This document shows, piece by piece, positions 52,052 to 61,917 of a DNA stretch of 64,000 bases. Every line of letters begins with the position of its first letter. Positions within the stretch are counted from its first letter, which is position 1. The position numbers and the translations under genes were made by a program. The stretch is taken from contig NZ_CP032683.1 of assembly GCF_001304615.2 (NCBI RefSeq), forward strand, positions 2,170,001 through 2,234,000. The letters run 5' to 3'. The stretch comes from Methanosarcina flavescens (GTDB lineage Archaea; Halobacteriota; Methanosarcinia; Methanosarcinales; Methanosarcinaceae). The notes under the pieces were generated by a model, which was not told where the DNA came from, did no database searches, and worked only from the letters and a program-made list of their open reading frames with translations.

Positions 52052-53356
52052 TCATGCACCTCTCTTCAATTCCCTGACTTTTGCGCTCAGGTCTTTTACT
52101 ATTTCTTCGTCGGTCTTGAACTTCGATTCAATTAATTTCTTCATGCGGAGAGAAATTGCATCCATACGGTAAGCCGTTCCCTCGGCTTCTATTCCCACAA
52201 CAGCTGCCGGGAAGACTACATCTGCAATTTCAGTTGTTGGATTAGGATATGGGTCAATTTGAATTACAGGGATTTTTGCAAGATGCCTGACTGCTTTCTG
52301 AGGGAAATGAGCCCCTGCATCAGCTGCAGCAATTATTGCAGCGTCCGGCTCTTCACGCACAAGAAGATCATTTGCCCCGGTCTCTCCAGGGTTATAATAA
52401 GGATATCCTCTAGCAAAGTCGATTGCCATCGGGAAACCGGTCTCCCAGGTTGCAACCTGCCCAAAACCAGTGACATTATAGTGCCCGCGCATTCCTATCA
52501 TTACAGCTTTTGTGTGCTGGTTAAGATCTGAAATTAAAGAGGACATAGCATCGCCATTTTTGTACTTGGAACGGGACTGTGTTACTCCCATCCCGAAGAA
52601 AATACAGACGAATTTTGCGTTTTTCAGAGTCTCTGCAAGTTCAACAACTTTAGCCTTAGGAACGCCTGCAACGGTTTCCGGGATGACATCTTCGTGCCCG
52701 TTTACAATTGAACGAAGGGCAGTAACCAGGAGCAGGTCCGAGCCCTGTTCTATCTCTACATAATTGTCAGCCAGTTTTGCAGTGTCAGTTTTCCTGACAT
52801 CGACAACTATCATTTTCCTGCCTTTCCGCCCTTTCTCGGTAAAGAGCCCTTTTGAGAAGCTTGAGTAACGGACCATATGTCTCGGGTGAGCATGCACCGG
52901 GTTGCAGCCCCAGAATATAATTACGTCTGCCCTATTCTTTATTTCCCCAAGAGAGGCTGAGGGAGACCCTTTCTCCTGGGCAGCAAGCGCTGTTGGTCCG
53001 TGGCATACGTTTGCTGTAGAGTCAATGACTGAGCCTGTTTCTTCGGCTAGCTGGATAGCCCCGCTGACCGCCTCGCAGGAAGTAGAACACCAGCCGTAAG
53101 AAAGCATTCTCTTAGAATTCACCAGAATTTTTGCGGCAGCTTCAATCGCCTCTTCATAAGAGACCGGGACAAGCTCCCCATCTTTCCTGATCATAGGAGT
53201 TTCTATCCTGTCATGTTCGAGCATACCTACAAACTTGCTGTGCCCAAGAATACAGGCGTTTTCGATTTTTGTGATTTTGTTATCTTCAACTGTGACTGTG
53301 ATATCATCGCAGAGCGACCCGCAAAGGGAGCAGACTGCGTCTTTAATTACTGGCAT
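52052..53356 (-). CDS. fwdB: formylmethanofuran dehydrogenase subunit B (Mo/W subunit)
   Basis: A 434-residue molybdopterin-oxidoreductase subunit that reduces CO2 to formate. The N-terminal 4Fe-4S motif is CSLCGSLCDD plus Cys35; the metal-ligand Cys is in SYGWCSTSCEAVSG (Cys90 or Cys94). Later GCNPVHAHPRHM and ANVCHGPTALA match pterin-binding loops. The gene order D-B-A-C, without E and F, is that of the tungsten-type fwd operon of Methanosarcina, not the fmdEFACDB molybdenum operon. The product is Cys-, not Sec-type. It precedes fwdA with a short overlap. Confidence 0.93.
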   Translation of the reverse strand: MPVIKDAVCSLCGSLCDDITVTVEDNKITKIENACILGHSKFVGMLEHDRIETPMIRKDGELVPVSYEEAIEAAAKILVNSKRMLSYGWCSTSCEAVSGAIQLAEETGSVIDSTANVCHGPTALAAQEKGSPSASLGEIKNRADVIIFWGCNPVHAHPRHMVRYSSFSKGLFTEKGRKGRKMIVVDVRKTDTAKLADNYVEIEQGSDLLLVTALRSIVNGHEDVIPETVAGVPKAKVVELAETLKNAKFVCIFFGMGVTQSRSKYKNGDAMSSLISDLNQHTKAVMIGMRGHYNVTGFGQVATWETGFPMAIDFARGYPYYNPGETGANDLLVREEPDAAIIAAADAGAHFPQKAVRHLAKIPVIQIDPYPNPTTEIADVVFPAAVVGIEAEGTAYRMDAISLRMKKLIESKFKTDEEIVKDLSAKVRELKRGA

Positions 53357-53424
53357 ATTTTTCCTCCGATTTTTTCAGATTTCCCGGATTTAATTGGAAA
53401 TGTAAATTTTTGCCCCATCGGACT

Positions 53425-53808
53425 TCAGGCTTCCCTGTACTTTTTCATCAGGGACTTCATGTCCAGTGGCTTTTCATCCGTAACTTCAATTTCCGCAGGG
53501 ACGCCTTTGAATCCGGGCATTCCGCAGCCGTGTGTATCAGGGCTCAACACTGCATTTGCCCAGGGACCCATAGGGATAAAGGCAAGACCATCAGGGTTTC
53601 CTTCATTTGCCTTTGCAAAAACCACCACGTCCCCAAATTCGGTGGTAACTTTCAGGCTGCTTCCCTCAGAGGCGCCAAGCCTCTCAAGGTCAGCGGGACT
53701 AAGTTCGCAGTAAGCACACGCATCAAAATAGCCTTTGTGCGTCTTTGCTTCCAGATGTGCGCCCTGGTCGGCGGTTCTTCCGGATATGAGATTTACTTTT
53801 ATTTTCAT
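53425..53808 (-). CDS. fwdD: formylmethanofuran dehydrogenase subunit D
   Basis: A 127-residue subunit containing the molybdopterin dinucleotide-binding fold: NLISGRTADQGAHLEAKTH (loop), CELSPADLERLGASEGSSLKVTTEFGDVVVFA and PMGPWANAVLSPDTHGCGMPGFKGV. It closes the pterin site of subunit B. First gene of the operon, 68 bases before fwdB; ATG 53806-53808 after GAGGAAAT. Confidence 0.92.
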   Translation of the reverse strand: MKIKVNLISGRTADQGAHLEAKTHKGYFDACAYCELSPADLERLGASEGSSLKVTTEFGDVVVFAKANEGNPDGLAFIPMGPWANAVLSPDTHGCGMPGFKGVPAEIEVTDEKPLDMKSLMKKYREA

Positions 53809-54595
53809 TGGATTTCCTCATCTGGGTTCTGATCCAGGTATTTAAGTAAGCTAAATCTTTATTGTGAAACGTCAGTATCAGATTTCTTCTTTCTAACAGC
53901 CTTCAATCCGTAAAATAATGCCCTTTCTTAGGAAGCTATTTATTTCGGATTGGCTGGCTGCTTAATAAGTCTGGCTTGAAAACTTGGGAATTAACACTTA
54001 GGAGTTAATAATTAAATCTGAACGGAATATGGGAGTTAACTCGCGAAGGCTTTGCTTTATTTGCCTTGATGCGGCAGAAAGCATTCTAGCAGTAAAGTTT
54101 GACTTTTAAGCCTTTGAGTTTTAAGGGGTTATTTTGTGTGTAAACACCCAGGTAAGTTCTTTTAACTGGATCTCTATTCGATCATCCACTATAATTCATA
54201 TTTATATATTTATTTGGAATTATATTTATCTTAGATCTCAGGCCTTCGAGTTGACATAAATATAATATTCTGGGGATTGAAGCTTCTCCAGAATATGGTT
54301 TTTGCTTTCCCTGTTTTTGAGAATCAGTTTGAAAGCATATTTTTATTTCTTCTTTATTATATATATTTCTGCTATATAGCTATATCTCAATAATTTCTTT
54401 TAATATATATTACCCCATTATGTCAACTCTAACATAACGTGCTCACTGATTCCTTTAATATGCTCTGACCACATGGAGTGTCCATCTCCCATATTCTCAG
54501 ACCCCCTTCTTATAAAAAATAGTTGTGCAGTGACCCATTTTTTCATCTTTCGATCGTTAGCTTTTAATAGATCTTTGTGCATTTGAGTGTTGCAA
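53809..54595. other. promoter region of fwdDBAC
   Basis: A spacer of 787 bases, AT-rich with TATA-like runs (tttatatatttatttgg near 54200; attatatatatttctgctatatagctatatctc near 54356-54388). A long leader is possible. No gene seen. Confidence 0.5.
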
Positions 54596-54706
54596 GCCCG
54601 GATAGCCTAGATGGTTGGGGCGCCAGACTCATAGGGACAATTAAATTAGGCGTCTTTAATCTCCTGAGATATCTGGAGGTCGCGTGTTCGAGTCACGCTC
54701 CGGGCA
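54596..54706 (+). tRNA. elongator tRNA-Met (CAT) with a 37-base intron
   Basis: Acceptor GCCCGGA pairs with TCCGGGC, D arm TAGCCTAGATGGTTGGGGC, anticodon stem CCAGA/TCTGG with CAT at 54630-54632, T arm GTCGCGTGTTCGAGTCACGC, discriminator A at 54706. An insertion between the base after the anticodon (54633) and 54671 is the intron (54634-54670). The spliced gene is 74 bases and lacks the archaeal initiator's A1-U72-like features; Ile2 is less likely given the arms. Introns at 37/38 with a bulge-helix-bulge are normal for archaeal tRNA-Met. CCA is not encoded. Confidence 0.88.
54634..54670 (+). other. tRNA-Met intron (37 bases)
   Basis: Spliced out between positions 37 and 38. The exon/intron borders can fold into a bulge-helix-bulge for the archaeal splicing endonuclease: AGGCGTCTTTAATCTCCT and ATTAAATTAGG give internal pairing. 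Inference from pairing. Confidence 0.75.
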
Positions 54707-55230
54707 TCTAATTTTTATTATAAATGATTTTAACGCATACTGATTTGTTTTTTGTTTCGTAAAGTTTGCTATTTTAATACTGTAAAGTCTGCATTTATCA
54801 TTTTGTTTAGACGTTGCATTAGTAAATTAATATTTCAAAACTGGTTCTTTGAATTTTCAAATATGCTTCACTATCTATTGCTTGAATTATTAATTTAATC
54901 TCTTTTTAAAGATTTTATTTAGAAATATGATAAAGATAGTAAGAGTTAATAAGAATCGCGGATAGATACTTGACAACAAGTCTTTAAAAATAAACATTTA
55001 AGGTAATCAAAATTGTAACCTGATAATAGGCTAAGAAAATATACCATAAAAATATGCATTGTTGAAAATTAATCAAAAAGTTTAAATCTGGCTACAATCG
55101 GTGAGTGAATACGAGGCTGGGCAAAGATAAAATCACGATAGATTCAGGTAAACAGAAGAATTTTCTGCTGTTTTACAGCCTTTTACATTAACTTCAGCCA
55201 CCTCAGCTACCTGATTTAGAGGAATAAAAA
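54707..55230. other. AT-rich spacer before the restriction operon
   Basis: A spacer of 524 bases without recognisable gene. The right end (55080-55230) has lower AT content and must hold the hsdM promoter. tRNA 3' flanks are common integration sites; no att-like repeat of the tRNA end was found downstream, so integration at this site is unproven. Confidence 0.45.
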
Positions 55231-56769
55231 ATGATCAGTGGTGAATTAAAAAACCAAATCGACCGAATATGGGATGCTTTCTGGTCCGGAGGAATCTCCA
55301 ACCCCCTCGAGGTTATCGAACAAATTACCTACCTGCTGTTTTTAAGGCGGCTGGACGACCTGCATACACTGGAAGAAAATAAATCAGTCCGGCTCAAACG
55401 CCCGATGGAGCGCCGCATTTTCCCTGAGGGTAAGGACGAAGAGGGCTGTCCCTATGAAAGCATGAGATGGTCCCGCTTCAAGAACCTTCAGCCGGCTAAG
55501 ATGTTCACAGTGGTCGATAGACATGTTTTCCCCTTCCTGCGCACCCTTGGAGGCGATAATTCCACATACGCCCACCATATGAAAGATGCCCGTTTCACCA
55601 TTCCCACGCCTGCTCTTCTCGCCAAAGTAGTTGACCTTCTGGACGATATTCCGATGGAAAACCGCGATACTAAAGGCGACCTCTATGAATACATGCTCAG
55701 CAAGATCGCTACCGCCGGGCAGAACGGCCAGTTCCGAACCCCGCGCCATATCATCCGCCTGATGGTGGAACTGACCTCACCCCAGCCGAAAGACATTATA
55801 TGCGATCCCGCATGCGGTACAGCCGGATTTCTCGTATGTGCAGGCGAATACCTTCGCGAACACTATCCTAATATCCTGCACGATGAGAAACTGAAACAAC
55901 ACTTTCATCACGGCATGTTCCACGGCTTTGATTTCGATAACGTCATGCTCCGCATAGGCAGCATGAACATGCTCCTTCACGGCGTGGAAAACCCCGATAT
56001 CCGCTATAGAGACTCCCTTTCCCAGGAAAACGCCAGCGACGAAGAGGCTTACACGCTTGTTCTCGCAAATCCTCCATTTGCCGGCTCGCTGGACTACGAA
56101 AACACTGCAAAAGACCTTCTCCAGATCGTCAAGACCAAAAAGACCGAACTGCTTTTCGTGGCTCTTTTCCTGCGCCTGTTGAAGCCGGGCGGCCGGGCGG
56201 CTGTTATCGTTCCTGACGGCGTGCTTTTCGGCTCAACCAGAGCGCACAAGAAACTCCGCCGCATACTTGTAGAGGAGCAGAAACTCGATGCCATCGTTTC
56301 ACTCCCCGGCGGCGTTTTCAAACCCTATGCCGGTGTTTCAACCGCAATCCTCCTTTTCACCAAAACAAATTCAGGAGGCACAGACCATGTCTGGTTCTAC
56401 GATGTTCAGGCTGACGGCTGGAGCCTTGACGATAAGCGCACCCCTCTCCTGAGCGAAGATAAACTGGGTGTTACTCCCTCAACCAAGCTTAACGAAGACG
56501 AGCACGCGAAAAATAACCTTCCTGATATCCTTGCCCGCTGGAAGGAGCGTAATAACAGTGAACTCAAACGTTCCCGAACCGAACAGAGCTTTTGCGTGCC
56601 AAAAGCCGATATCGCAGCCCAGGGCTACGACCTTTCCCTAAACCGCTATAAAGAAGTTGTGTACGAAGAAGTGGAATACAGATCCCCGAAAGAGATACTC
56701 AAAAGCCTCGCAAAGCTGGAAGCTGAGATTCAGCAGGGGATGGAGGAACTGGAGGGGATGCTAGGTTGA
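55231..56769 (+). CDS. hsdM: type I restriction-modification methyltransferase HsdM
   Basis: A 512-residue N6-adenine methyltransferase subunit. N-terminal helical HsdM_N domain (residues 1-150), SAM motif in DPACGTAGFLVCAGEYL (about residues 195-210) and catalytic motif IV NPPFAGS (about residue 280). AVIVPDGVLFGSTRAHKKLRRIL and LPGGVFKPYAGVSTAILLFTK are further hallmark blocks. With two HsdM, HsdS and HsdR it forms the R2M2S complex. Base composition is clearly higher in GC than surrounding spacers and than the second half of hsdS, suggesting acquisition. ATG 55231 follows GAGGAATAAAA; the stop overlaps the hsdS start. Confidence 0.96.
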   Translation: MISGELKNQIDRIWDAFWSGGISNPLEVIEQITYLLFLRRLDDLHTLEENKSVRLKRPMERRIFPEGKDEEGCPYESMRWSRFKNLQPAKMFTVVDRHVFPFLRTLGGDNSTYAHHMKDARFTIPTPALLAKVVDLLDDIPMENRDTKGDLYEYMLSKIATAGQNGQFRTPRHIIRLMVELTSPQPKDIICDPACGTAGFLVCAGEYLREHYPNILHDEKLKQHFHHGMFHGFDFDNVMLRIGSMNMLLHGVENPDIRYRDSLSQENASDEEAYTLVLANPPFAGSLDYENTAKDLLQIVKTKKTELLFVALFLRLLKPGGRAAVIVPDGVLFGSTRAHKKLRRILVEEQKLDAIVSLPGGVFKPYAGVSTAILLFTKTNSGGTDHVWFYDVQADGWSLDDKRTPLLSEDKLGVTPSTKLNEDEHAKNNLPDILARWKERNNSELKRSRTEQSFCVPKADIAAQGYDLSLNRYKEVVYEEVEYRSPKEILKSLAKLEAEIQQGMEELEGMLG

Positions 56770-58010
56770 GTCCTTGGCCAGCAATAGAACTTGGTAAAGT
56801 TGCAGAAATTGCTGCAGGAGGAAGTGCACCGCAAGACCCTGATGACTTTAGTAAAGTTGGCATCCCATTTGTGCGTGCTGGAAGCCTGAAACCATTGATA
56901 GAAGGAGCAATAGTAGAATCATCATTGGAGCTTTTGAGCGAAGATGTAGCTAAAAAGCATCGATTACGCTTATTTCCTGCAGGAAGTGTTTTATTCGCAA
57001 AGAGCGGGATGTCAGCTACAAAAGGCCTTGTATATCGGCTTACCTCGCCTGCCTATGTTGTGAATCATCTTGCAGCCGTAATAGCCGGACCAAATCTAGA
57101 TTCAGGTTATTTACGCCATTGCCTGCAAGTCTTTTCACCAACTTGTCTCATTCAAGATGAGGCCTATCCTTCGATTAGGCTAAGTGACATCACATTGATG
57201 AAAATCCCTCTTCCTCCCTTAGATGAACAGAAGAAAATCGCAGATATTCTAGACCGTGCGGAGGCTCTGCGAGCCAAGCGCAGAGCTGCGCTCGCTCAGC
57301 TCGATGAGTTAGTTCAATCCATTTTTATAGAAATGTTTGGGGATCCAATGAAAAATCCAAGAGGTTTTAATGTTGTGAAATTAAGCGAGGTTAGTGAAGT
57401 AAGTAGTGGATTGACTTTAAACAGCCAAAGAAGAAGTAAAAAAGAAAATCTATTCCCATATCTACGTGTAGCTAATGTTTTTCGTAACAAATTGGATTTG
57501 AGTGAGATAAAGTATATCCACATCTCTGATTCTGAAACTAATAAATATATGCTGAAAAAAGACGATGTTCTCATTGTCGAAGGACATGGAAATATTGAAG
57601 AGATAGGTAGAACTGCTGTATGGAAAGGAGAAATTGCTAATTGTGCTCATCAAAATCATATAATTAAAGTTCGGCTTGATGAAAACTATATGAGACCATA
57701 TTTTGCATCTTATTTTTTGAATTTGTATGGTAATAAAGGATATTTTTACTATAAAAGTAGAACAACTAGTGGCCTCAATACAATAAGTACGAACAAAGTC
57801 AGAGATGTAGAAATTTTTCTACCACCTATTGATACACAATTGATGTTTGAAAAAATTGTATTAGAAATAGAAAGAAGGCAACAATCTCAACAGCAGTCCC
57901 TCTTAGAAATCAATAATCTCTTTGATGCACTATTGCATGAAGCCTTTACTGGAAAACTGTTTTCAAATCAATTTTTTGACCGGAAAATAGAGAAAGGAGT
58001 AAAGATATGA
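56766..58010 (+). CDS. hsdS: type I specificity subunit HsdS
   Basis: A 414-residue specificity subunit with two target-recognition domains separated by the conserved helical linker IPLPPLDEQKKIADILDRAEALRAKRRAA (about residues 140-170); a second linker-like end (LPPIDTQLMFEKIVLEIERR to LLHEAFTGKL) follows TRD2. The first half (56766-57300) has a composition like hsdM, but the second TRD (about 57340-57960) is markedly AT-rich, so TRD2 was probably replaced by recombination. TTG 56766 overlaps the hsdM stop (4 bases). It decides the bipartite DNA sequence methylated and cut; that sequence cannot be read from the protein here. Confidence 0.94.
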   Translation: MSPWPAIELGKVAEIAAGGSAPQDPDDFSKVGIPFVRAGSLKPLIEGAIVESSLELLSEDVAKKHRLRLFPAGSVLFAKSGMSATKGLVYRLTSPAYVVNHLAAVIAGPNLDSGYLRHCLQVFSPTCLIQDEAYPSIRLSDITLMKIPLPPLDEQKKIADILDRAEALRAKRRAALAQLDELVQSIFIEMFGDPMKNPRGFNVVKLSEVSEVSSGLTLNSQRRSKKENLFPYLRVANVFRNKLDLSEIKYIHISDSETNKYMLKKDDVLIVEGHGNIEEIGRTAVWKGEIANCAHQNHIIKVRLDENYMRPYFASYFLNLYGNKGYFYYKSRTTSGLNTISTNKVRDVEIFLPPIDTQLMFEKIVLEIERRQQSQQQSLLEINNLFDALLHEAFTGKLFSNQFFDRKIEKGVKI

Positions 58011-61000
58011 CCAATTTTGCCTTTCTCGAAGCCGAATGGCCTTTTTTGTATGAGGCAGCCGAAAAAGCTGAAAATGCGGTTTATCCTGACCCGCGCGCTG
58101 CCTGTTTTTATGCTCGCAGGGCGCTGGAGCTGGCTGTGCAGTGGGTGTATAAGTATGATTATACTCTGCTTCTGCCGTATCAGGAGAATTTGAGTGCTCT
58201 TATTCATGAGCCTACGTTCAAGAAGGCTGCGGGAGAGGCGGTTTTTAACAAGGCACGGGTGATTATCCAGCTTGGGAATCAGGCTGTGCATAGTAACAGT
58301 CCTATCAAGGAATATGATTCAGTAACAGCCGTGAGTGAGCTTTTCCATATAACCTACTGGCTGGCACGCACTTATGGCAGGCAGGGGAATCCTGAAGATG
58401 GACTGAGCTTTAACCCCGAGGAATTGCCCAAAACAACTATCCCGAAGCAGACAATAGAGCAGTTGCAGAAACTTGAAGAGAGCCTGCGCGAAAAGGATGA
58501 AAAACTTTCTGAGCTTCTGGCTGACAAATCCGCAATGGACGAAGAACTCAAACGTCTGCGGGTTGAGGTTGCAAAGGCAAAGGAAGCTTCAACTTTACTG
58601 CCGGACACGCACGATTATTCCGAAGCTGAGACCCGAAACTACTTCATTGATCTCCTGCTTAAAGAAGCCGGCTGGTCTCTGGATAAGGATAAGGATGAGG
58701 AATTTGAAGTCTCAGGCATGCCGAACGAAAGCGGAATCGGTTATGTAGATTATGTGCTCTGGGGGGATGACGGGAAGCCCCTTGCTCTGGTGGAAGCAAA
58801 ACGCACCACAAAAGACCCGCGGGTAGGTCAACAACAGGCAAAGCTTTATGCCGACTGCCTGGAAAACCAATTCGGGCAGAGACCAGTGATCTTCTATTCA
58901 AACGGGTACGATCACTGGATCTGGGATGATTCCATGTATCCACCTAGGCAGGTTCAGGGATTCTACAAAAAAGCTGAACTGGAACTGTTAATCCAGCGTC
59001 GTAGGAGCCGCAAATCTCTCTCAGAAGTCGATGTTAACTCAAAAATTGCCGATCGCTACTATCAAATCCGTGCTATCCGTCGGATTGGAGAATCCTTTGA
59101 AAAGGACAATGACCGGAAAGCTCTGGTAGTAATGGCAACAGGTGCAGGAAAGACCCGAACCGTAATTGCACTCTGTGACCTTCTTATGCGCTGCAACTGG
59201 GTAAAACGTGTGCTTTTCCTTGCTGACAGGGTAGCTCTTGTCAATCAGGCGGTAAACGCCTTCAAGCGGCACCTTCCCGACTCATCACCTGTGAACCTTG
59301 TAACTGAAAAAGATATAGAAGGGAGAGTTTTTGTTTCGACCTATCCTACAATGATGAAACAGATAGAAGAGATGAACAATGGACAGCGCCGGTTCGGAGT
59401 AGGACACTTTGACCTCGTGATTATCGATGAGGCGCATCGTTCGGTCTTTAAAAAATACAGGGCTATTTTCGACTACTTTGATTCTCTCCTTGTGGGTCTT
59501 ACAGCAACCCCCAAAAATGAAATTGAACGCAATACTTTCAGCCTCTTTGACCTTGAACCCGGAGTCCCTACCGATGCCTACCAGCTCGAAGAAGCTGTAG
59601 AAGACGGTTTCCTGGTTCCCCCAAAAGCAGTTTCAGTACCCCTTAAATTCCAGCGCCAGGGGATCAATTACGATGACCTTTCCGATGAAGATAAAGAGCA
59701 GTGGGAATCTCTGGATTGGGGGGATGAGGACGGCGAAATTCCTGACCGTGTAGAAGCCGAAGCCATCAACAAATGGCTGTTCAATAAAGATACCGTAGAC
59801 AAAGTGCTGGAGCACCTGATGGAGCGGGGGTTAAAAGTCGCTGGCGGTGACCGTCTGGGCAAAACTATTATTTTTGCCAAAAACCAGGCTCATGCTGAAT
59901 ATATTGCCGAACGGTTCAATGCAAATTATCCGCATTTCAAGGGCGAGTTTGCCCGAGTTATCACTTTTAAGACTGAATATGCCCAGAGCCTTATAAACAA
60001 CTTCTCTATCAAGGAAAAATCTCCCCACATTGCTATCTCTGTGGACATGCTTGATACCGGAATCGATGTACCGGAGATAGTGAATCTAGTTTTCTTCAAA
60101 CTGGTGCGTTCCAGGACAAAGTTCTGGCAGATGATAGGGCGCGGTACAAGGCTATGTCCTGACCTTTTTGGGCCGGGAAAAGATAAAAAATTCTTTTATC
60201 TTTTCGATTATTGCCAGAACCTTGAGTTCTTCAACCAGAATACTGAGACCACTGAAGGTTCACTAGGAGATTCCCTCAGTACGCGCCTGTTCAAATCGCG
60301 GCTTGAGTTACTTTCCGAGCTGGACAAGAGACTAGAAGCTGAAATTAAAGGCGGTGCTGAGACCCCGGAGAGATATGGTGAACCGAAAACAGAAGCTGAA
60401 GTCCGCTTCCTGATTGCTGAAACTCTGCATAATGAGATTACCTCGATGAATCTGGATAACTTTATAGTGCGTCCCAAGCGGCAGCTTGTCGAGAAATACT
60501 CAAAGCCAGAAGCCTGGATAAAGCTATCCAGCGAAGACCTCTCCGAGCTTTCCCATGAAGTTGCGAGTCTGCCTTCGGAATTACAACCTGAAGCAGAAGA
60601 GGCAAAGCGTTTTGATCTTCTTATCCTGAACCTGCAGCTTGCTTTGCTGCGTGCCGAACCTGGTTTTGAGCGCCTGCGTGATAAGGTGAGAAATATTGCC
60701 GGTCTTCTGGAAGAAAAGTCCACTATCCCGATGGTACGTGACCAGATGGCTTTAATTCTAGACGTGCAGACCGACGAATGGTGGGAGAATGTAACAACTC
60801 CCATGCTGGAAACTCTTAGGCGGCGTCTCCGTGACCTGGTAAAACTGATAGACAAACACCAGAGAACGCCGATTTTTACCGATTTTGAAGATGAAATGGG
60901 TAGCGAAATTAATGTGGAATTACCTGGCTTTTCTTCTGCCGGAGATTTCGAGAAGTTTCGTGCCAAAACTCGTGCTTTTCTACTGGAGCACCAGGATAAT

Positions 61001-61441
61001 ACCGTCATTTATAAGCTTCGGATGAATATAGCATTGACATCATCTGACCTTGACGAATTGGAGAGAATACTTTCTGAAAGCGGGGTGGGCAGGAAGGAAG
61101 ATATCGCTCGTGCTAAAGAAGTATCTCACGGTCTGGGGTTGTTCGTTCGCTCACTTGTAGGATTGGACCGAGAGGCTGCGAAACAATCTCTAGCTACTTT
61201 TCTATCGGGCAAAACCCTAAATGCAAATCAGATAGAGTTCATAAACCTGATAATTAACCACCTTACCGAACATGGAATAATAGATATTGCATTGCTTTAC
61301 GAATCACCCTTTACTGATATCACTCCACACGGTCCTGACGGGCTTTTTACCTCGGCTCAGGTGGATGAACTAATAGGAGTTCTGGAACAGATCACAGCAA
61401 CAGCACTGGTGTCCTCCGGTCAGCAACAGATTACTGCTTAA
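58007..61441 (+). CDS. hsdR: type I restriction endonuclease subunit HsdR
   Basis: A 1144-residue translocating endonuclease. Residues 1-140 are a DUF4145-like helical domain; 205-320 the HSDR_N nuclease with GYVDYVLWGDDGKPLALVEAK (D...ExK); 370-860 a superfamily 2 motor with Walker A in VMATGAGKTRT, DEAH in IIDEAHRS, TATP in LTATPKN and QMIGRGTRLCP motif VI; the last 250 residues are the EcoEI-type C-terminal domain (MNLDNFIVRPKRQLVEKYS). It cuts unmethylated DNA after ATP-driven translocation. ATG 58007 overlaps the hsdS stop by 4 bases. All catalytic motifs are present, so the system looks functional. Confidence 0.96.
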   Translation: MTNFAFLEAEWPFLYEAAEKAENAVYPDPRAACFYARRALELAVQWVYKYDYTLLLPYQENLSALIHEPTFKKAAGEAVFNKARVIIQLGNQAVHSNSPIKEYDSVTAVSELFHITYWLARTYGRQGNPEDGLSFNPEELPKTTIPKQTIEQLQKLEESLREKDEKLSELLADKSAMDEELKRLRVEVAKAKEASTLLPDTHDYSEAETRNYFIDLLLKEAGWSLDKDKDEEFEVSGMPNESGIGYVDYVLWGDDGKPLALVEAKRTTKDPRVGQQQAKLYADCLENQFGQRPVIFYSNGYDHWIWDDSMYPPRQVQGFYKKAELELLIQRRRSRKSLSEVDVNSKIADRYYQIRAIRRIGESFEKDNDRKALVVMATGAGKTRTVIALCDLLMRCNWVKRVLFLADRVALVNQAVNAFKRHLPDSSPVNLVTEKDIEGRVFVSTYPTMMKQIEEMNNGQRRFGVGHFDLVIIDEAHRSVFKKYRAIFDYFDSLLVGLTATPKNEIERNTFSLFDLEPGVPTDAYQLEEAVEDGFLVPPKAVSVPLKFQRQGINYDDLSDEDKEQWESLDWGDEDGEIPDRVEAEAINKWLFNKDTVDKVLEHLMERGLKVAGGDRLGKTIIFAKNQAHAEYIAERFNANYPHFKGEFARVITFKTEYAQSLINNFSIKEKSPHIAISVDMLDTGIDVPEIVNLVFFKLVRSRTKFWQMIGRGTRLCPDLFGPGKDKKFFYLFDYCQNLEFFNQNTETTEGSLGDSLSTRLFKSRLELLSELDKRLEAEIKGGAETPERYGEPKTEAEVRFLIAETLHNEITSMNLDNFIVRPKRQLVEKYSKPEAWIKLSSEDLSELSHEVASLPSELQPEAEEAKRFDLLILNLQLALLRAEPGFERLRDKVRNIAGLLEEKSTIPMVRDQMALILDVQTDEWWENVTTPMLETLRRRLRDLVKLIDKHQRTPIFTDFEDEMGSEINVELPGFSSAGDFEKFRAKTRAFLLEHQDNTVIYKLRMNIALTSSDLDELERILSESGVGRKEDIARAKEVSHGLGLFVRSLVGLDREAAKQSLATFLSGKTLNANQIEFINLIINHLTEHGIIDIALLYESPFTDITPHGPDGLFTSAQVDELIGVLEQITATALVSSGQQQITA

Positions 61442-61917
61442 GTGATCTTTAACCCGCTTTTCCCATACAATCCTTCACCATAGATTACAGGATAAAATGC
61501 TGTTCCGCTGGTTATTATTTTATTCTCCTTCAATGAGAATTCGTACATTCAGATATCATAACTATAATATCATAAGGGTTGCCCATCCACACTATCCTGT
61601 CACCGTAAATGGCAGGAGATGTTGCAAACCTGCCGGCAGTGATTTTAGTCTCTTTGTCGATGAGATTGGAACCGAAGTTCCGGGTTTTCAAAACAGGATG
61701 AGTATAAATAAATAATAAAATTGAGGGTAAATATCCTCTGGTTGTGGAACTCAAAATAGCTTAGAAACATCCTTTTTTCTACTTTTTTTTGGTTTAGGTG
61801 GATTTAGTAATACTTTTATACATCTATGTAATACCACTATGTATTATTAGCAATTAATTTACTTTGTTCATGTTTCCGGAAATTAACAGGGTAGTTCCTG
61901 AAAGTCAGGTGTTGGTA
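61442..61917. other. spacer after hsdR
   Basis: A spacer of 476 bases containing only the beta-propeller fragment. The promoter of the substrate-binding-protein gene (for instance tttatacatctatg near 61816) lies at its right end. Confidence 0.5.
61551..61679 (-). pseudogene. fragment of a surface beta-propeller (TolB-like) repeat gene
   Basis: On the minus strand a stretch of about 43 codons reads TKITAGRFATSPAIYGDRIV followed by WMGNPYDIIVMI. This is the phrase repeated in Methanosarcina surface antigens built of beta-propeller repeats (S-PAIYGD-x-IVW-D...). No signal peptide or second repeat is found, so it is a broken remnant between hsdR and the next gene. Confidence 0.55.

Noticed and set aside
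54596-54706. Initiator tRNA-Met or tRNA-Ile(CAT)
   Set aside because: Acceptor and arm sequences fit elongator Met better, though Ile2 cannot be fully excluded by eye.
61497-61715. Plus-strand 72-codon gene after hsdR
   Set aside because: No ribosome site or coding character; the minus strand of the same DNA holds a recognisable beta-propeller fragment.
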